From Candidatus Hebobacteria bacterium (GTDB lineage: Bacteria > Armatimonadota > Hebobacteria > Hebobacterales > Hebobacteraceae), in contig JALGXV010000001.1 of NCBI GenBank assembly GCA_029821885.1, forward strand, positions 1 through 45,816: a stretch of DNA of 45,816 nt, read 5' to 3'. Position numbers and translations under genes: made by a program. The notes under the pieces are model-generated. The model made no database searches, was not told the DNA's origin, and saw only the letters and a list, made by a program, of their open reading frames with translations. Position 1 is the first letter of the stretch. Every line of letters begins with the position of its first letter. This document shows positions 10,181 through 20,685 of this stretch, one piece after another.

Positions 10181-11142
10181 ACCCCAAGCTTGTGTCCCTG
10201 CTCCTCGATGAGCTCGTCCTCGCGCGGGTAGTCGAAGGGACCGTCGATCCCCGGCCAGGACCAATCCTCAGGCCTCGGTTTCTGGCAGAGCCATGCCAGT
10301 GTCAACTCCAGTCCATCCCGCGGTATCATCCGGTCTCGGTAGCGGAGTTGTGCCCTCGCCTTGCGAAGGTCGAAGAAGCACGTGTGGTCATACGGCGTCC
10401 GCCAGAGATTGCCGGGAACCGAGTAGATCTCCCATTCGTGATCCAGCGCGCGCGCCACGCCGCGGACGAGCTGGGCCAGCGTATGGAGCTTCTCTTCCCC
10501 GAGGTTGTAGACCGGTCCCCGCGAGCGGGCGGACAGGAGAGCCTGGGTCACCCCTCTCGACATGTTCTGGACGAAGCCGCGGTGGCAGATGTGGAGCCCC
10601 GCGTCCGGCACTGCAATCCTCGTCCTTCCATCCATCGCTCGCTTGGCAAAGAACCACTCCGCACACCTCGGGTCCCTCGGCCCGTAAAGCGCCGCCAGCC
10701 GGATAATGACAGCAGGAGCACCATCCTCCACCGCGTGCAGCACAGTCTGATCGGCCCCGATCTGGGCGGCCACCTGCGGGGGAGAGTTCTCGGCTGGGGC
10801 GAGCTCTGTTTCCTCGTCCACCGGACACATCGGGGCCGATCCGTAAACAGCGGCAGAGCTGAGGTGGACGGAGCGCTCGACACGTCCCTTGCAGGCGGCG
10901 ATCACGGTCTCCGCCTGCTCCGGCCGATCGTGCAGCATGTCCACAACTCCATCGGCACCCCACTCGTCGATCGCGTCGGCGAGCGCACCTTCAGTGCGCG
11001 AGCTGCCGCGGACAGATGTGACCCCCTCGCCGAAGTTGTGTGAGGCGTTGGCGAGGGCGGCCACCTCGCATCCGCGCTCGAGGAAGTCACGCGCGACGAA
11101 CGGCGCGAAGAACTCGGTTGCCCCTATCAGCAGCACTCTCAC
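10177..11142 (-). CDS. NAD-dependent epimerase/dehydratase family protein
   Basis: N-terminal 'MRVLLIGATEFFAPFVARDFLERGCEV', 'VHLSSAAVYG' SDR-extended pattern. Confidence 0.8.
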   Translation of the reverse strand: MRVLLIGATEFFAPFVARDFLERGCEVAALANASHNFGEGVTSVRGSSRTEGALADAIDEWGADGVVDMLHDRPEQAETVIAACKGRVERSVHLSSAAVYGSAPMCPVDEETELAPAENSPPQVAAQIGADQTVLHAVEDGAPAVIIRLAALYGPRDPRCAEWFFAKRAMDGRTRIAVPDAGLHICHRGFVQNMSRGVTQALLSARSRGPVYNLGEEKLHTLAQLVRGVARALDHEWEIYSVPGNLWRTPYDHTCFFDLRKARAQLRYRDRMIPRDGLELTLAWLCQKPRPEDWSWPGIDGPFDYPREDELIEEQGHKLGV

Positions 11143-11172
11143 CGGCGCGCCTCCCGAGCCATCAGCCTCCGC

Positions 11173-12237
11173 TCATTCGGGAAAGCTGCCGAGCCCGACG
11201 ACCTCGGCAATCCGCCTGGGGACATCCGTGTTGTCGATCTGACCTGTGAAGCGTTGGGCACGGGGGCCGAAGGCGAGAACGCGCACAGGGGTGTCAGTGT
11301 GGCCGCCCGTCGTGAACTTGCCTTCTGGTGTCAAGCCCCCTGTCTCGTGGTCGGCCGTCACTACCACCAGGGTCGAACCGTCGTCGCGAGCGAAATCGAG
11401 CGCGGTCACAACAGCGGCGTCGAGCAGCCCCACTCGCTCGATGGCCGCCTCCAGCTTGTGGTCGTGGCACTCCCAGTCGATCCGCGCTTCCTCTACGACG
11501 AGGAAGAAGCCCTTCGGGTTCTTGCCCAGACGAGCGAGGGCGGCGGACACCATCTCGGCAGGCGTTGGCCCCGTGTCGTCCTCGAAGAGGCCCACGATCC
11601 TGTTGCCCTTCGCCTGTCGCAGCTCGTCCCCGGTGAAGACGACTTCGTAGCCTGCTCCGCGCATCTCGGCGACCAGGTCGCGTCCGTCCTCCCGCTCCCC
11701 GCCAGCTGACTTGGGAAGGAACCATCCCTTCCAGAAGCCCAGCATCACGTCCACGCCGGAGGCGGCGATCTGGGCTGCGATCTTCTCCCGCTCGCCCCTG
11801 CTCTCGACGTGAGCGGCGAAGCTTGCGGGGGTTGCGCCATGCAGGGCGTCGGTCGTGATGATCCCCGTACTCCTTCCGGCCGCCCGAGCGCGCTCCAGTA
11901 TCGTCTCCAGATGACGGCCGTCAGGCGCGACGCCAACCATGCCGTTGTTCGTCTTGCGGCCGGTCGCCAGGGCGGTTCCGGCGGCGGCCGAGTCTGTCAC
12001 GTCGCTGTCGGCGGAGTGGGTCGTCAGCGTGCCGGAGAACGGCGTGCGCTCCATTGCAAGCGGTTCGCCTCCGCTCGCCTTCCGTGCGAGGTGTATCTGC
12101 AGCGGTCCCATGCCATCACCGATCAGCAGGATTGCGCTGTCCGCCGCCTTCTCGCCAGATACCGGGACGGCGCATGCGACACACAGCAGCCCCGCACACA
12201 GCAGAATACATGCCAAACGAGTACCTCGTAAGCGCAT
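11173..12237 (-). CDS. Alkaline phosphatase (PhoA superfamily), exported
   Basis: Signal/lipobox-like N-terminus; 'ILLIGDGMGP', 'SDSDVTDSAAAGTALATGRKTNNG', 'VVVTADHETGGLTPEGKFTTGGHTDTPVRVLAFGP' metal/active-site motifs. Confidence 0.92.
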   Translation of the reverse strand: MRLRGTRLACILLCAGLLCVACAVPVSGEKAADSAILLIGDGMGPLQIHLARKASGGEPLAMERTPFSGTLTTHSADSDVTDSAAAGTALATGRKTNNGMVGVAPDGRHLETILERARAAGRSTGIITTDALHGATPASFAAHVESRGEREKIAAQIAASGVDVMLGFWKGWFLPKSAGGEREDGRDLVAEMRGAGYEVVFTGDELRQAKGNRIVGLFEDDTGPTPAEMVSAALARLGKNPKGFFLVVEEARIDWECHDHKLEAAIERVGLLDAAVVTALDFARDDGSTLVVVTADHETGGLTPEGKFTTGGHTDTPVRVLAFGPRAQRFTGQIDNTDVPRRIAEVVGLGSFPE

Positions 12238-12371
12238 CAGACTATTCCTCCAAGGATTCCCTCTGCAACAATACCCGACGTTCGCCGAGTAGGGCTCGCA
12301 TCCTCCCTTTGGCTAGAAGGCAGAAGCTTGATTGAGGACGCTCATTCGTCGTGTCGGCATCCGAACGTTTC

Positions 12372-12380
12372 TGCTATAAT
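12372..12380 (+). promoter_or_regulatory. Putative extended -10 promoter (TGCTATAAT)
   Basis: TG-C-TATAAT upstream of AGGAGG (12401) and ATG 12417. Confidence 0.45.
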
Positions 12381-12416
12381 CCATACCCACATCAACTGCG
12401 AGGAGGACCGAACTTA

Positions 12417-13487
12417 ATGGCTCATACTGTAACCCTCGTGCCCGGCGACGGCGTCGGGCCGGAGCTGACCGCGGCCGCGCGGCGCGTGTTGGATGCCAGT
12501 GGCGCCAGTATCGAGTGGGAGGTGCAAGAGGCTGGCCTGGCAGTCATGGAGGAGGAGGGCACGCCGCTGCCGGAGCGCGTCTTGGAGTCCATTCGCCGCA
12601 ACAAGGTGGCCCTGAAGGGGCCCATCACGACGCCCCGGGGAGGGGGGTTCCGCTCCGTCAACGTCGCTCTGCGAAAAGCTCTCGATCTGTACGCGTGCCT
12701 CCGCCCGTGTAAGCACTATCCTGGTGTGAGAACACGCTTCGAGGATGTGGATCTAGTCGTCGTTCGGGAGAACACCGAGGACCTCTACGCGGGAGTCGAG
12801 TTCGAGGAGGGCACCAAGGAGGCCGCTCAGGTCATCAGTCTCTCCGATGATCGGATTCGACACGACGCCGCCATCTCCATCAAGCCAATCTCAGCCTTTG
12901 CCTCCGAGCGCATCGTCGACTTCGCCTTCCGTTATGCCCGAGACAACGGCCGGCGCAAAGTCACCGCCGTCGCCAAGGACAACATCATGAAGGCGACGGA
13001 CGGCCTTTTCTATCGCACGGCCCGCGAGGTGGCGAAGCGTTATGAGGGCCAGGTCGAATATCACGAGTGGCTGGTAGACGCGATGTGCATGCAGCTCGTT
13101 CAGAAGCCAGAGCTGTACGATGTGCTCGTCATGCCCAACCTCTATGGGGACATCCTCTCCGACTTGTGCGCCGGCCTCGTGGGGGGACTTGGCGTTGCGC
13201 CCGGGGCAAACTTGGGTGACGACATTGCAGTCTTCGAGCCCATTCACGGCTCGGCGCCGAAGTACGCGGGGCAGAACAAAGTCAACCCGACCGCGCTCAT
13301 CTTGTCGGGCGTCCTGATGCTTCGGCATCTGGGCGAGAGGGAGGCGGCCGATCGGGTCGAGAACGCCGCCGCCGCGGTAATCGCTGAAGGGAAAGACGTG
13401 ACCTATGACCTGAAGCCGACGCGCGACGACCCGACCGCGGTTGGCACCAGTGAGATGGCCGACGCAATCATCGCCAGGATGGGGTGA
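12417..13487 (+). CDS. Isocitrate/isopropylmalate dehydrogenase family, most like NAD-dependent isocitrate dehydrogenase
   Basis: '[13 protein letters not shown]', '[15 protein letters not shown]', '[27 protein letters not shown]', '[25 protein letters not shown]'. ATG 12417 with SD AGGAGG. Confidence 0.88.
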   Translation: MAHTVTLVPGDGVGPELTAAARRVLDASGASIEWEVQEAGLAVMEEEGTPLPERVLESIRRNKVALKGPITTPRGGGFRSVNVALRKALDLYACLRPCKHYPGVRTRFEDVDLVVVRENTEDLYAGVEFEEGTKEAAQVISLSDDRIRHDAAISIKPISAFASERIVDFAFRYARDNGRRKVTAVAKDNIMKATDGLFYRTAREVAKRYEGQVEYHEWLVDAMCMQLVQKPELYDVLVMPNLYGDILSDLCAGLVGGLGVAPGANLGDDIAVFEPIHGSAPKYAGQNKVNPTALILSGVLMLRHLGEREAADRVENAAAAVIAEGKDVTYDLKPTRDDPTAVGTSEMADAIIARMG

Positions 13488-13490
13488 TGT

Positions 13491-13511
13491 GGCAGGAGGC
13501 AAGCTCCTGCC
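13491..13511. repeat. Perfect 8-bp inverted repeat (GGCAGGAG-GCAAG-CTCCTGCC), intercistronic hairpin
   Basis: Read directly; lies between the ICDH stop and the DUF362 start. Confidence 0.8.
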
Positions 13512-13526
13512 GAACAGGATGGTGAG

Positions 13527-14735
13527 ATGCAGGTCTCTATCGTCCGGGCACAAGCGCCGATCAATCATGCTACTGTAGGTGAGGCCGTGGCCCGAGCGGT
13601 CTCGCTCGTCTGCCGTCCGCGTGACCTCATCACGCCGGGGGCAACGGTGGTGCTCAAGCCCAACGTGTTCGCGCCTCGCCCGGCGCCGACGACGACTGAC
13701 CCCCGCGTGGTGGTGGCGGTCGGGGAGCTGTGCCGGGAGGCTGGAGCCGGCCGCGTCATCGTCGCCGAGGGTCGTAGCATCTCAACCGCGCGCTATCGGA
13801 AAGGCGCCAGCACCACGAGGGGGTGCTTTGAGGCCGTGGGCATGGATCGGGCCGTCTCGGAGGCCGGCTTCGACATCGTGTACCTCGAGGAGGATGAGTC
13901 CCGCGAGATCGAGGTGCCCGGCGGCCAGGTGCTTCGCCGGGCGAGCGTTCCGAGGACCATCCTCGAGGCCGACATCTTCATCAACATACCGGTGATGAAG
14001 ATACACAGCTTGACCCTGGTGACGCTTGCCATCAAGAACCTCCACGGCATCGTCTCCGACTACGACAAACTCTATCAGCACTGCTATCGCGAACTCGCGC
14101 TGGCACGAAAGCTGACCGATATCCTGGGAATACGCCGCGTCGACTTGAACGTGATGGACGCCCTGCTAGGGCAGGAGGCGGACCACGCAGCAGACGGCCG
14201 GCCCGTGGAGATGGGGCTCATCCTCGCCAGCCGCGACGCGGTGGCGTTGGACGCCATCGCGGGCCTGATCATGGGCATCGACCCCGCCGAAGTGGACACC
14301 ACACGACTTGCCGCGGAGGCCGGCCTCGGGGAGGCCGGCCCCGAGCGCATCGAAGTCATGGGCGAGCCGGTGGCGGCCGTGAAGCGCCCGTTCGAACGAC
14401 CTGACGTCGAACTCTCAGAAGCGAAGTTCCCCGGGCTGCGCCTGTACGCAGGCGACCACTGCCTGTCCTGCACCTACTACATCCGCCGGGGACTGGACAG
14501 GCTGAGGCAGGAGGGCCTGCTCGACGAACGCCATCCCTTGGCCGTCGTTGTGGGGAAGGACCCTGACGTTCCCGGTGACCTCGCGTGTCCGGTGGCCATT
14601 CTCGGCGACTGCGCCCTTGGCTCGGAGAGCGTGAAGCCGCTTCGTGACCGGCTCCTGCTGCGCGGCAAGCTGAACGCTATCTACGCGTGCCCGCCCATGG
14701 AGTTCCGGATTCGGGCCGCCGACATGCTCGACTAG
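13527..14735 (+). CDS. DUF362 domain protein
   Basis: 'GATVVLKPNVFAP', 'TTTDPRVVVAVGELCREAGAGRVIVAEG', 'ADIFINIPVMKIHSLTLVTLAIKNLHGIV'. Confidence 0.8.
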   Translation: MQVSIVRAQAPINHATVGEAVARAVSLVCRPRDLITPGATVVLKPNVFAPRPAPTTTDPRVVVAVGELCREAGAGRVIVAEGRSISTARYRKGASTTRGCFEAVGMDRAVSEAGFDIVYLEEDESREIEVPGGQVLRRASVPRTILEADIFINIPVMKIHSLTLVTLAIKNLHGIVSDYDKLYQHCYRELALARKLTDILGIRRVDLNVMDALLGQEADHAADGRPVEMGLILASRDAVALDAIAGLIMGIDPAEVDTTRLAAEAGLGEAGPERIEVMGEPVAAVKRPFERPDVELSEAKFPGLRLYAGDHCLSCTYYIRRGLDRLRQEGLLDERHPLAVVVGKDPDVPGDLACPVAILGDCALGSESVKPLRDRLLLRGKLNAIYACPPMEFRIRAADMLD

Positions 14736-14918
14736 CTGCGCCGCACGGCGCCGTCACGGCCAGTGCGGCCGCGGATCATGGGGGCGGCCGCCGAGCACAG
14801 GACTGCTGCGCGCGCCGAGGGAAGCCTTACCACGGCGCTCGCGGAGAGTGCCGCGAGGCGCTCGCGTGTTCCGCCCCAGTCGCGAGCGGCAACACCGCCC
14901 TCGCCCGGAGGTACGTCG

Positions 14919-16862
14919 GTGGCCAGGCTCGACCTCGCTCTGTGCCTGCACAATCATCAGCCGGTGGGCAACTTCGAGCACACCATAGAGAACGCCTATC
15001 GGCAGGCTTACCGGCCGTTGTTGGAGGCTGTCGCGCGGGCGCCGCACGTCAAGCTCGTGCTGCACTACTCCGGCTTCCTGCTTGCCTGGCTGAAGGACAA
15101 TCATCCCGAGACCTTCGACCAGATTGGTGATCTCGTCCACGGCGGCCGCGCCGAGCTTCTCACCGGGGGACTCTACGAGCCGATTCTCCCACTCATCCCC
15201 GATCGGGACAGACACGGCCAGATTGGGGCACTTACCTCCTACATAGAGCGCCACTTCGGAACCAGGCCCAACGGAATGTGGCTGGCCGAGCGCGTCTGGC
15301 AACCGGATCTCGTTGGGCCGCTCCAGAGGGCCGGGGTCCGCTACACGATCATCGACGACAACAACTTCGAGGCAGTGGGTATTGAGGAGAGGGACACGCT
15401 CGGCCATTTCACGGTCTCGGGTCCAAGTGGAGAGCGCGTCCAGGTCTTCCCAATCAACCGCACCCTCCGCCAGGCCGTCCCGTTCCAGAGTCCGGAGATC
15501 GTGGTCGAGCACCTCGGCGAGCTGGCCGGAGACGGCCACCGACTGGCGCTGTTCGCCGACGACGGCGAGAAGTTCGGCGAGTGGCCCGGCACTCATAAGC
15601 TCCTCTACGTGGAGGGGTGGCTGGAGCGTTTCCTGGAGCTCGTTGGTGAAAACAGCGAATGGCTGCACATCACGACCGTGGGCGATTTCCTCGAGGCCGT
15701 GCCGCCGAAAGGTGAGATCGAACTGCCGCCCGGCTCCTACGCAGAGATGATGGAGTGGTCCGGCGGCTCCTGGTGGGGCTTCCTGTCTCGCTACCCGGAG
15801 AGCAATCTCATGTATCGCAAGATGCTTGCCGTCAGCGACGCGGTGGCCGCGCTGCCCGAGGATCGGACCAACACCAAGGAGGCCCGCGACCGCCTCTACC
15901 GGGGCCAGTCGAACGATCCGTACTGGCACGGGGCGTTCGGCGGCCTCTATCTGCTTCACCTGCGGGCCGGCAACTACCGCAGCTTGCTGCGGGCCGAGAA
16001 CATCGCGCGACCGGGTCGCACACTGAGAACTGACGAAGTGGACTTCGACGGGGACGGCAACAAGGAGACCCTCATCACGTCGCCGCAGATGAACTGCTAT
16101 CTTCATCAGGTGGGCGGGCAGATCTTCGAGCTAGACTATCGCCCATTCGTCTGGAATCTCCTGGCCACCCTCGCCCGCAGGCCCGAGCCCTATCACGAGG
16201 AGCAGGACAGCGCTGAGTATGATTGGTACCCGCGGCGTGCTCTCGTCGATCACTTCTTCCGGGACGACGTGACCATTGACGCCTTCGCGGCCTGCCGATA
16301 CGGGGAGCAGGGAGACTTCGTCGATCAGCCATATGAAGTCGAGGTCGAAGAGGGCGACGGAGCGATGGCCGTCGCCCTCCGCCGCGAGGGGGGTGTGTGG
16401 GTCGGAGATGAGTTTCTGCCCGTGACGGTCAGCAAGCGCCTTTCCTTCGATCCCCAGGCGCCGAGAGTCGATGTGGCGTACGCGGTGGAGCACACAGGCG
16501 GCGATCCCCTCCCCCTGTGGTTCGCCTGTGAACTCAACCTGCTCCTCTCCTCCGCCAGTGGCGAAGGCCGGTACTGTGAGGTCGACGGCGCGCGCAGACC
16601 TGTTTCGTCCCGAAGTGAGAGCTACTCAGGCCTTGGGGCCCTTGCACTCGTGGACGAATGGATTGGCTTTCGTGTCAAGCTTGAGTTTGAGGAGGCCTGC
16701 GACATCTGGGTGTTTCCGATCGAAACACTCTCTCACGGACTCGAGGGCCTCAGTCGTTCTTACCAAGGCACCTGCGTTACTCCGCACTGGCGCATCGCTC
16801 CGGCCGCCGGGCGTCCCTGGTCGGGGCGATTCACCCTGGGGCTGTGTCCAGCTGAGGGCTAG
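14919..16862 (+). CDS. Glycoside hydrolase family 57 (alpha-amylase/4-alpha-glucanotransferase-like)
   Basis: 'LALCLHNHQPVGNFEHTIENAYRQAYRPLL', 'GMWLAERVWQPDLVGPLQRAGVRYTIIDDNNF', C-terminal glucanotransferase-like beta domain. GTG 14919 with GGAGGT upstream. Confidence 0.88.
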   Translation: MARLDLALCLHNHQPVGNFEHTIENAYRQAYRPLLEAVARAPHVKLVLHYSGFLLAWLKDNHPETFDQIGDLVHGGRAELLTGGLYEPILPLIPDRDRHGQIGALTSYIERHFGTRPNGMWLAERVWQPDLVGPLQRAGVRYTIIDDNNFEAVGIEERDTLGHFTVSGPSGERVQVFPINRTLRQAVPFQSPEIVVEHLGELAGDGHRLALFADDGEKFGEWPGTHKLLYVEGWLERFLELVGENSEWLHITTVGDFLEAVPPKGEIELPPGSYAEMMEWSGGSWWGFLSRYPESNLMYRKMLAVSDAVAALPEDRTNTKEARDRLYRGQSNDPYWHGAFGGLYLLHLRAGNYRSLLRAENIARPGRTLRTDEVDFDGDGNKETLITSPQMNCYLHQVGGQIFELDYRPFVWNLLATLARRPEPYHEEQDSAEYDWYPRRALVDHFFRDDVTIDAFAACRYGEQGDFVDQPYEVEVEEGDGAMAVALRREGGVWVGDEFLPVTVSKRLSFDPQAPRVDVAYAVEHTGGDPLPLWFACELNLLLSSASGEGRYCEVDGARRPVSSRSESYSGLGALALVDEWIGFRVKLEFEEACDIWVFPIETLSHGLEGLSRSYQGTCVTPHWRIAPAAGRPWSGRFTLGLCPAEG

Positions 16863-16897
16863 CCTGCTGGCAGCACCTGCCGCGTAGCCGCCAAGAG

Positions 16898-18409
16898 CTA
16901 CTTCCTGCTCACCTCTACCTCAAGCCGATCCGGATTCGTGCCCGCCTGCGTCAGCGGAACGCGCCATGTCATCAGGTCATGTCGTGGGTAGTCTCCGCCG
17001 GCCTGAGCGAAACGAGCAGTCCACTCTCCGAAGTCGTAGACGAGATGGTCGCCATCGCCTATCAGCTCCTCGAAGGCCTCGCGAAGCGTCGAGAGCATCG
17101 GCCCGGCGCAGAAGCACTCGTGATGCAGACGGTAGAACTCAGGCACCACGAGCCACTGCCCTGGACCATCCTCGACTCGGGTCACCTCCTCAACCTTGTC
17201 CAGCCCTGAGTCAGCGGGCGCGAGGCGTGGCGGGAGGACGCACATCGCGCCTTCCTTCACACATCGCCGAACGGCCGCCATGGTTTCATCGCTGATCATC
17301 GCGCCGGTCAAGAAGATGAGCCGCAGCCCGGACAGTGTCTCATACTCGACCTCGTGGTCGTAGACGGCGACGTTCTCCACAGGGACGAAGAGGGTCCGGC
17401 AGCCGAAGCGCCGCGCTTCCCATTGATGGGAGACCGAATCGGTTCGGACGAAGCCGTGAGAGAGAAGGCTCCAGATGCTGAGCCATTCCGTGTTCTCCGG
17501 CCCCGCAGGCACGTGTCCATAGAGCGGACCCGGATACTCGCCGAGATACCTCTGCCGTTCGTCGAAGCACGTGTCGTCGAAGCGTATGATCGCCGTCTTG
17601 GGCCGGAAATCCCGCCACGAGTACGCCCTCGGGTGATCGGGGACGTAGTTCTGCAAGAAGTCCGCATAGGCGGCTTCGATCTCTTGGCCAACCGGATGGT
17701 TGTTCGACCGCCCGGCCCCGCCCTCCACGTAGATCTGACTTGCTCCGGACCAGTAGGCCAGGAGGAGGGCGGAGCGGAAGCGCTCGGCCGAGTGGCCGAT
17801 GGTCTCGTTGTGCCACCAGTAGTCCACATCGACCCAGAAGTCGACATCGTACTGCCGCGCCGCGCCCATCGCAACCGCCAACATCGCCGGCCCGCAGGTT
17901 TCCTTCAGGATCTTCGGGCTGACGGTGAGCCCGGCGAGCGCGGAAGTGTGCATCATCACCGGGAAGAGGAACTCCACAGCCGCCGGCTGGCCGGCCGCGG
18001 TGCAGGCCCCGTTCCTCTGGTGCAGAGCAGAGAGCACAGCTTCCCGCGCGGCGACCAGGCCAAGTCCCTCCGTCTCGGCGAGGAAGTGCTTCTCCCTATA
18101 GCCGTAGTACGCGATGACCGGCCAGTGCGCGTTGATCTGCATATGGTCGGCTTCATCAAGCATGAAGCCGAGGAAGCCTGAGCGCGCGGCCAGGTCCTGC
18201 TTGAGCTCCTCGGGCGGCACCCAGCCGAGGGGCGCGCCCTCGAAGTTGAGCACATACTGCACACCGCTCGAGTCGCAAGTGTCAAGCACCGATGGCAGCA
18301 GCTCGACCCTGTCTCGGAAGTGCAGGTCGACGAAGTCCACACCGAACCGCTTCGCCCTTTCGACAGCGTCCTCGGTGCCGGCAGTCAATCCGAACAATGG
18401 CTGGGTCAT
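16898..18409 (-). CDS. Uncharacterised protein, possible TIM-barrel glycosidase-like
   Basis: About 503 aa from MTQPLFGLTAGTEDAVERAKRFGVDFVDLHF; acidic motifs 'GFLGFMLDEADHMQINAHWP', 'DVDFWVDVDYWW'. The upstream ORF extension to 18820 overlaps the GH18 gene and is rejected. Confidence 0.5.
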   Translation of the reverse strand: MTQPLFGLTAGTEDAVERAKRFGVDFVDLHFRDRVELLPSVLDTCDSSGVQYVLNFEGAPLGWVPPEELKQDLAARSGFLGFMLDEADHMQINAHWPVIAYYGYREKHFLAETEGLGLVAAREAVLSALHQRNGACTAAGQPAAVEFLFPVMMHTSALAGLTVSPKILKETCGPAMLAVAMGAARQYDVDFWVDVDYWWHNETIGHSAERFRSALLLAYWSGASQIYVEGGAGRSNNHPVGQEIEAAYADFLQNYVPDHPRAYSWRDFRPKTAIIRFDDTCFDERQRYLGEYPGPLYGHVPAGPENTEWLSIWSLLSHGFVRTDSVSHQWEARRFGCRTLFVPVENVAVYDHEVEYETLSGLRLIFLTGAMISDETMAAVRRCVKEGAMCVLPPRLAPADSGLDKVEEVTRVEDGPGQWLVVPEFYRLHHECFCAGPMLSTLREAFEELIGDGDHLVYDFGEWTARFAQAGGDYPRHDLMTWRVPLTQAGTNPDRLEVEVSRK

Positions 18410-18570
18410 CCTGGGGCCTCCTCCCTGCCCCCGGTCCTGGATGCAGCGCACGCCGCGCCCAAACCGGGAAGCTTGCACGACGATGATGGAATCGGTATCC
18501 TGCGCGGCCGGCGGGTTCCCTTCCGCGAGCAGGAGCAGTGCGCTCCGGCTCTCGCACCATGAAGCCGCGC

Positions 18571-19572
18571 TTACCGCCGGCCGAAGTACTGCCGCACGCA
18601 CTCCCAGATGGCGGGGTCCTCCCCCATCATCACCCAGAAGCAGAGTCCTGCGAGGTCGAGCGAATCCACGGTCTCCAAGTGGCTCTGGGTGCTCTTCGCG
18701 TCTGTCACATAGAGCAAGTGGATGTGTTCCTCGGCATCCTGGTAGCGAATGAGACCCACATCCCAGTGCGGCAGCCAGGCGCGGCCGATCTCCGATTCCT
18801 TCTCCCGCTCGGCGATCCACTCGTAGTCGTAGATCTGACGCGACTTGGTGGGGTCCGTTATGTCCCAGTCAACCGAGTAGGTCGGCAGGCCCATCACGAT
18901 CTTGTGTCGCGGGACCTGGGCGCTCAGGCACTCCATGCGCTCCCTCGCCCACGGGGCCGTTGAAGTCGGCCCGAGGACAGGTGTCGAGGGGTAGAAGAAG
19001 TCGTAGTTCATCGGCCGCATGTGGTCCACATAGCGTCCGATGACCGACCAATCGAGGAAGGGAAGTGAGCCATCTCTCGCATATGCACGAGACGGTGCGC
19101 CCGTGCATATGCTCAGCATCTTGTTCCCAGCGTGGAGCGCCTCCGAGAGTTTGCGGATGAAGTCAGCGAATGCGAAGCGCTCCTGCGGCGCCAGGTGCTC
19201 GAAGTCGATGTCTACGCCGTCCGCTCCCGTGTCCTCGCACTCGACGACCATGTTGCCGATAAGCGCCTCGATGGCCGCGGGCGACTTGCTGAGCTCGGCC
19301 CACGTTTCCCTGAGGCCGCTGTAGTCGTTCAGAACCGACACGCCGAGCTCGCGGCACCTCTCGGTCAACTCCTTGCGCTCACGCGCGGGCCACTCTGTCG
19401 GGAGAGAACCATCTGCCTGCGCGTGATGGCACATGAAGATGACTTGGTCGAAGATGTCCTGGAACTCGGTGACGACTTCGAGCGCGTGCTCCGCGTGCTC
19501 CTGAAGCACCCAAGCGGACACGAGACGCCGGCTCTTAGGCGGCCTGAAGACTGGGCTCGTATCGGCGGCCAC
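18571..19572 (-). CDS. Glycoside hydrolase family 18-like protein
   Basis: DxxDxDxE motif 'GADGVDIDFEHL', 'HMRPMNYDFFYP', 'IVMGLPTYSVDWD'. GTG start at 19572 with GGAGAG. Confidence 0.8.
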   Translation of the reverse strand: MAADTSPVFRPPKSRRLVSAWVLQEHAEHALEVVTEFQDIFDQVIFMCHHAQADGSLPTEWPARERKELTERCRELGVSVLNDYSGLRETWAELSKSPAAIEALIGNMVVECEDTGADGVDIDFEHLAPQERFAFADFIRKLSEALHAGNKMLSICTGAPSRAYARDGSLPFLDWSVIGRYVDHMRPMNYDFFYPSTPVLGPTSTAPWARERMECLSAQVPRHKIVMGLPTYSVDWDITDPTKSRQIYDYEWIAEREKESEIGRAWLPHWDVGLIRYQDAEEHIHLLYVTDAKSTQSHLETVDSLDLAGLCFWVMMGEDPAIWECVRQYFGRR

Positions 19573-19839
19573 TGGCTTCTCTCCTTCCTCTCACGCGTCG
19601 ATGCAGTGGATTCAGATACAGGGCCCGAGTGGGCAGTTCCTGCCAACCTGGCGTGCGCGCTGTCGGCCCCGCCGGGCACACCCTCTTCGCTTGGCCGCAG
19701 TGCAGTGCCTTGCGACGATGCCTGTTGCGTGCGCCCGGGACGGGAACGGCCGAAGGTTCTCATCGGTGCAACTCGTATCGTTTAACCATCCTGCCAAGGT
19801 GCGGACCCTCAGGCCCGCACGACGATCGGAGGCTGTTGC

Positions 19840-20685
19840 ATGGAGAGCGTTGGGCTCATTGGTCTCGGCAATGTCGGCAGCGGATTCGCACAGAAACTAG
19901 CGGAGGCCGGATATCGGCTGACCGTCCTCGACAAGGACTGCAGCCGGATGGAGGCCGCCACGAGCGCTGGCGCCCACGCCGCTTCCACGCCCGGCGAGGT
20001 GGCGAAGGACTCTGACATCGTGCTGCTCTCGCTGCCGGGAAGCCATGTCGTCGAGGCGGTTATGGAAGGGGACGATGGCGTCCTCGCGCACTTGCGCGAG
20101 GGCCATCTTGTCGTGGACACCGGCACCAGCCGTCCCCAGACTGCCATCCGTTACGACAAGTTGTGCCGCGAGCGAGGCGCCGGATTCATCGACGCTCCCA
20201 TAACCGGCCGTGGCGCGGGCTGGATCATGATGGTCGGCGGCGCCGAAGAGAACTTCGAGAAGGGACGCGAGGTTCTCACCTGTCTCAGCTACAAGCTCGA
20301 GCACATCGGGCCCATCGGCCACGGACAGCTTCTCAAGCTCGCGAACCAGCTTGTACTCGCCGGGCAGTGGGCTGTGTGGGGTGAAGCCATCGAGTTCAGC
20401 CGCAAGGTCGGGCTCGAGCCGAGACTACTGAGCGAGTGCCTCGACTTCTCGGTCCCCGAGGTGATGTACGGCGATGACTTCAGCGCCGGAGGCCACCTCG
20501 CTCTACACTACAAGGATCTGGGGTACATACTCGAGGTCGCCCACGATGCGGAGGCCAGCATACCGCTGACCGGCTTCGTGCATGAGGCGTTCAAGGAGGC
20601 GAAGGTGGCGGGAGAGCCAAACTGGGGGCAAGCAGGGGTCATCACATACTGGCGAAGGCTGAACGCCCACCCGCCTTCGGACTGA
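19840..20685 (+). CDS. NAD(P)-dependent 3-hydroxyisobutyrate dehydrogenase family protein
   Basis: 'VGLIGLGNVGSGFAQKLAEAGYRLTVLDKD', 'FIDAPITGRG', 'GPIGHGQLLKLANQLV'. Confidence 0.88.
   Translation: MESVGLIGLGNVGSGFAQKLAEAGYRLTVLDKDCSRMEAATSAGAHAASTPGEVAKDSDIVLLSLPGSHVVEAVMEGDDGVLAHLREGHLVVDTGTSRPQTAIRYDKLCRERGAGFIDAPITGRGAGWIMMVGGAEENFEKGREVLTCLSYKLEHIGPIGHGQLLKLANQLVLAGQWAVWGEAIEFSRKVGLEPRLLSECLDFSVPEVMYGDDFSAGGHLALHYKDLGYILEVAHDAEASIPLTGFVHEAFKEAKVAGEPNWGQAGVITYWRRLNAHPPSD

Noticed and set aside
18410-18820. N-terminal extension of the 16898 ORF to 18820
   Set aside because: It overlaps the end of the GH18-like gene, has low-complexity Arg-rich composition, and the recognisable protein starts at MTQPLFGL.
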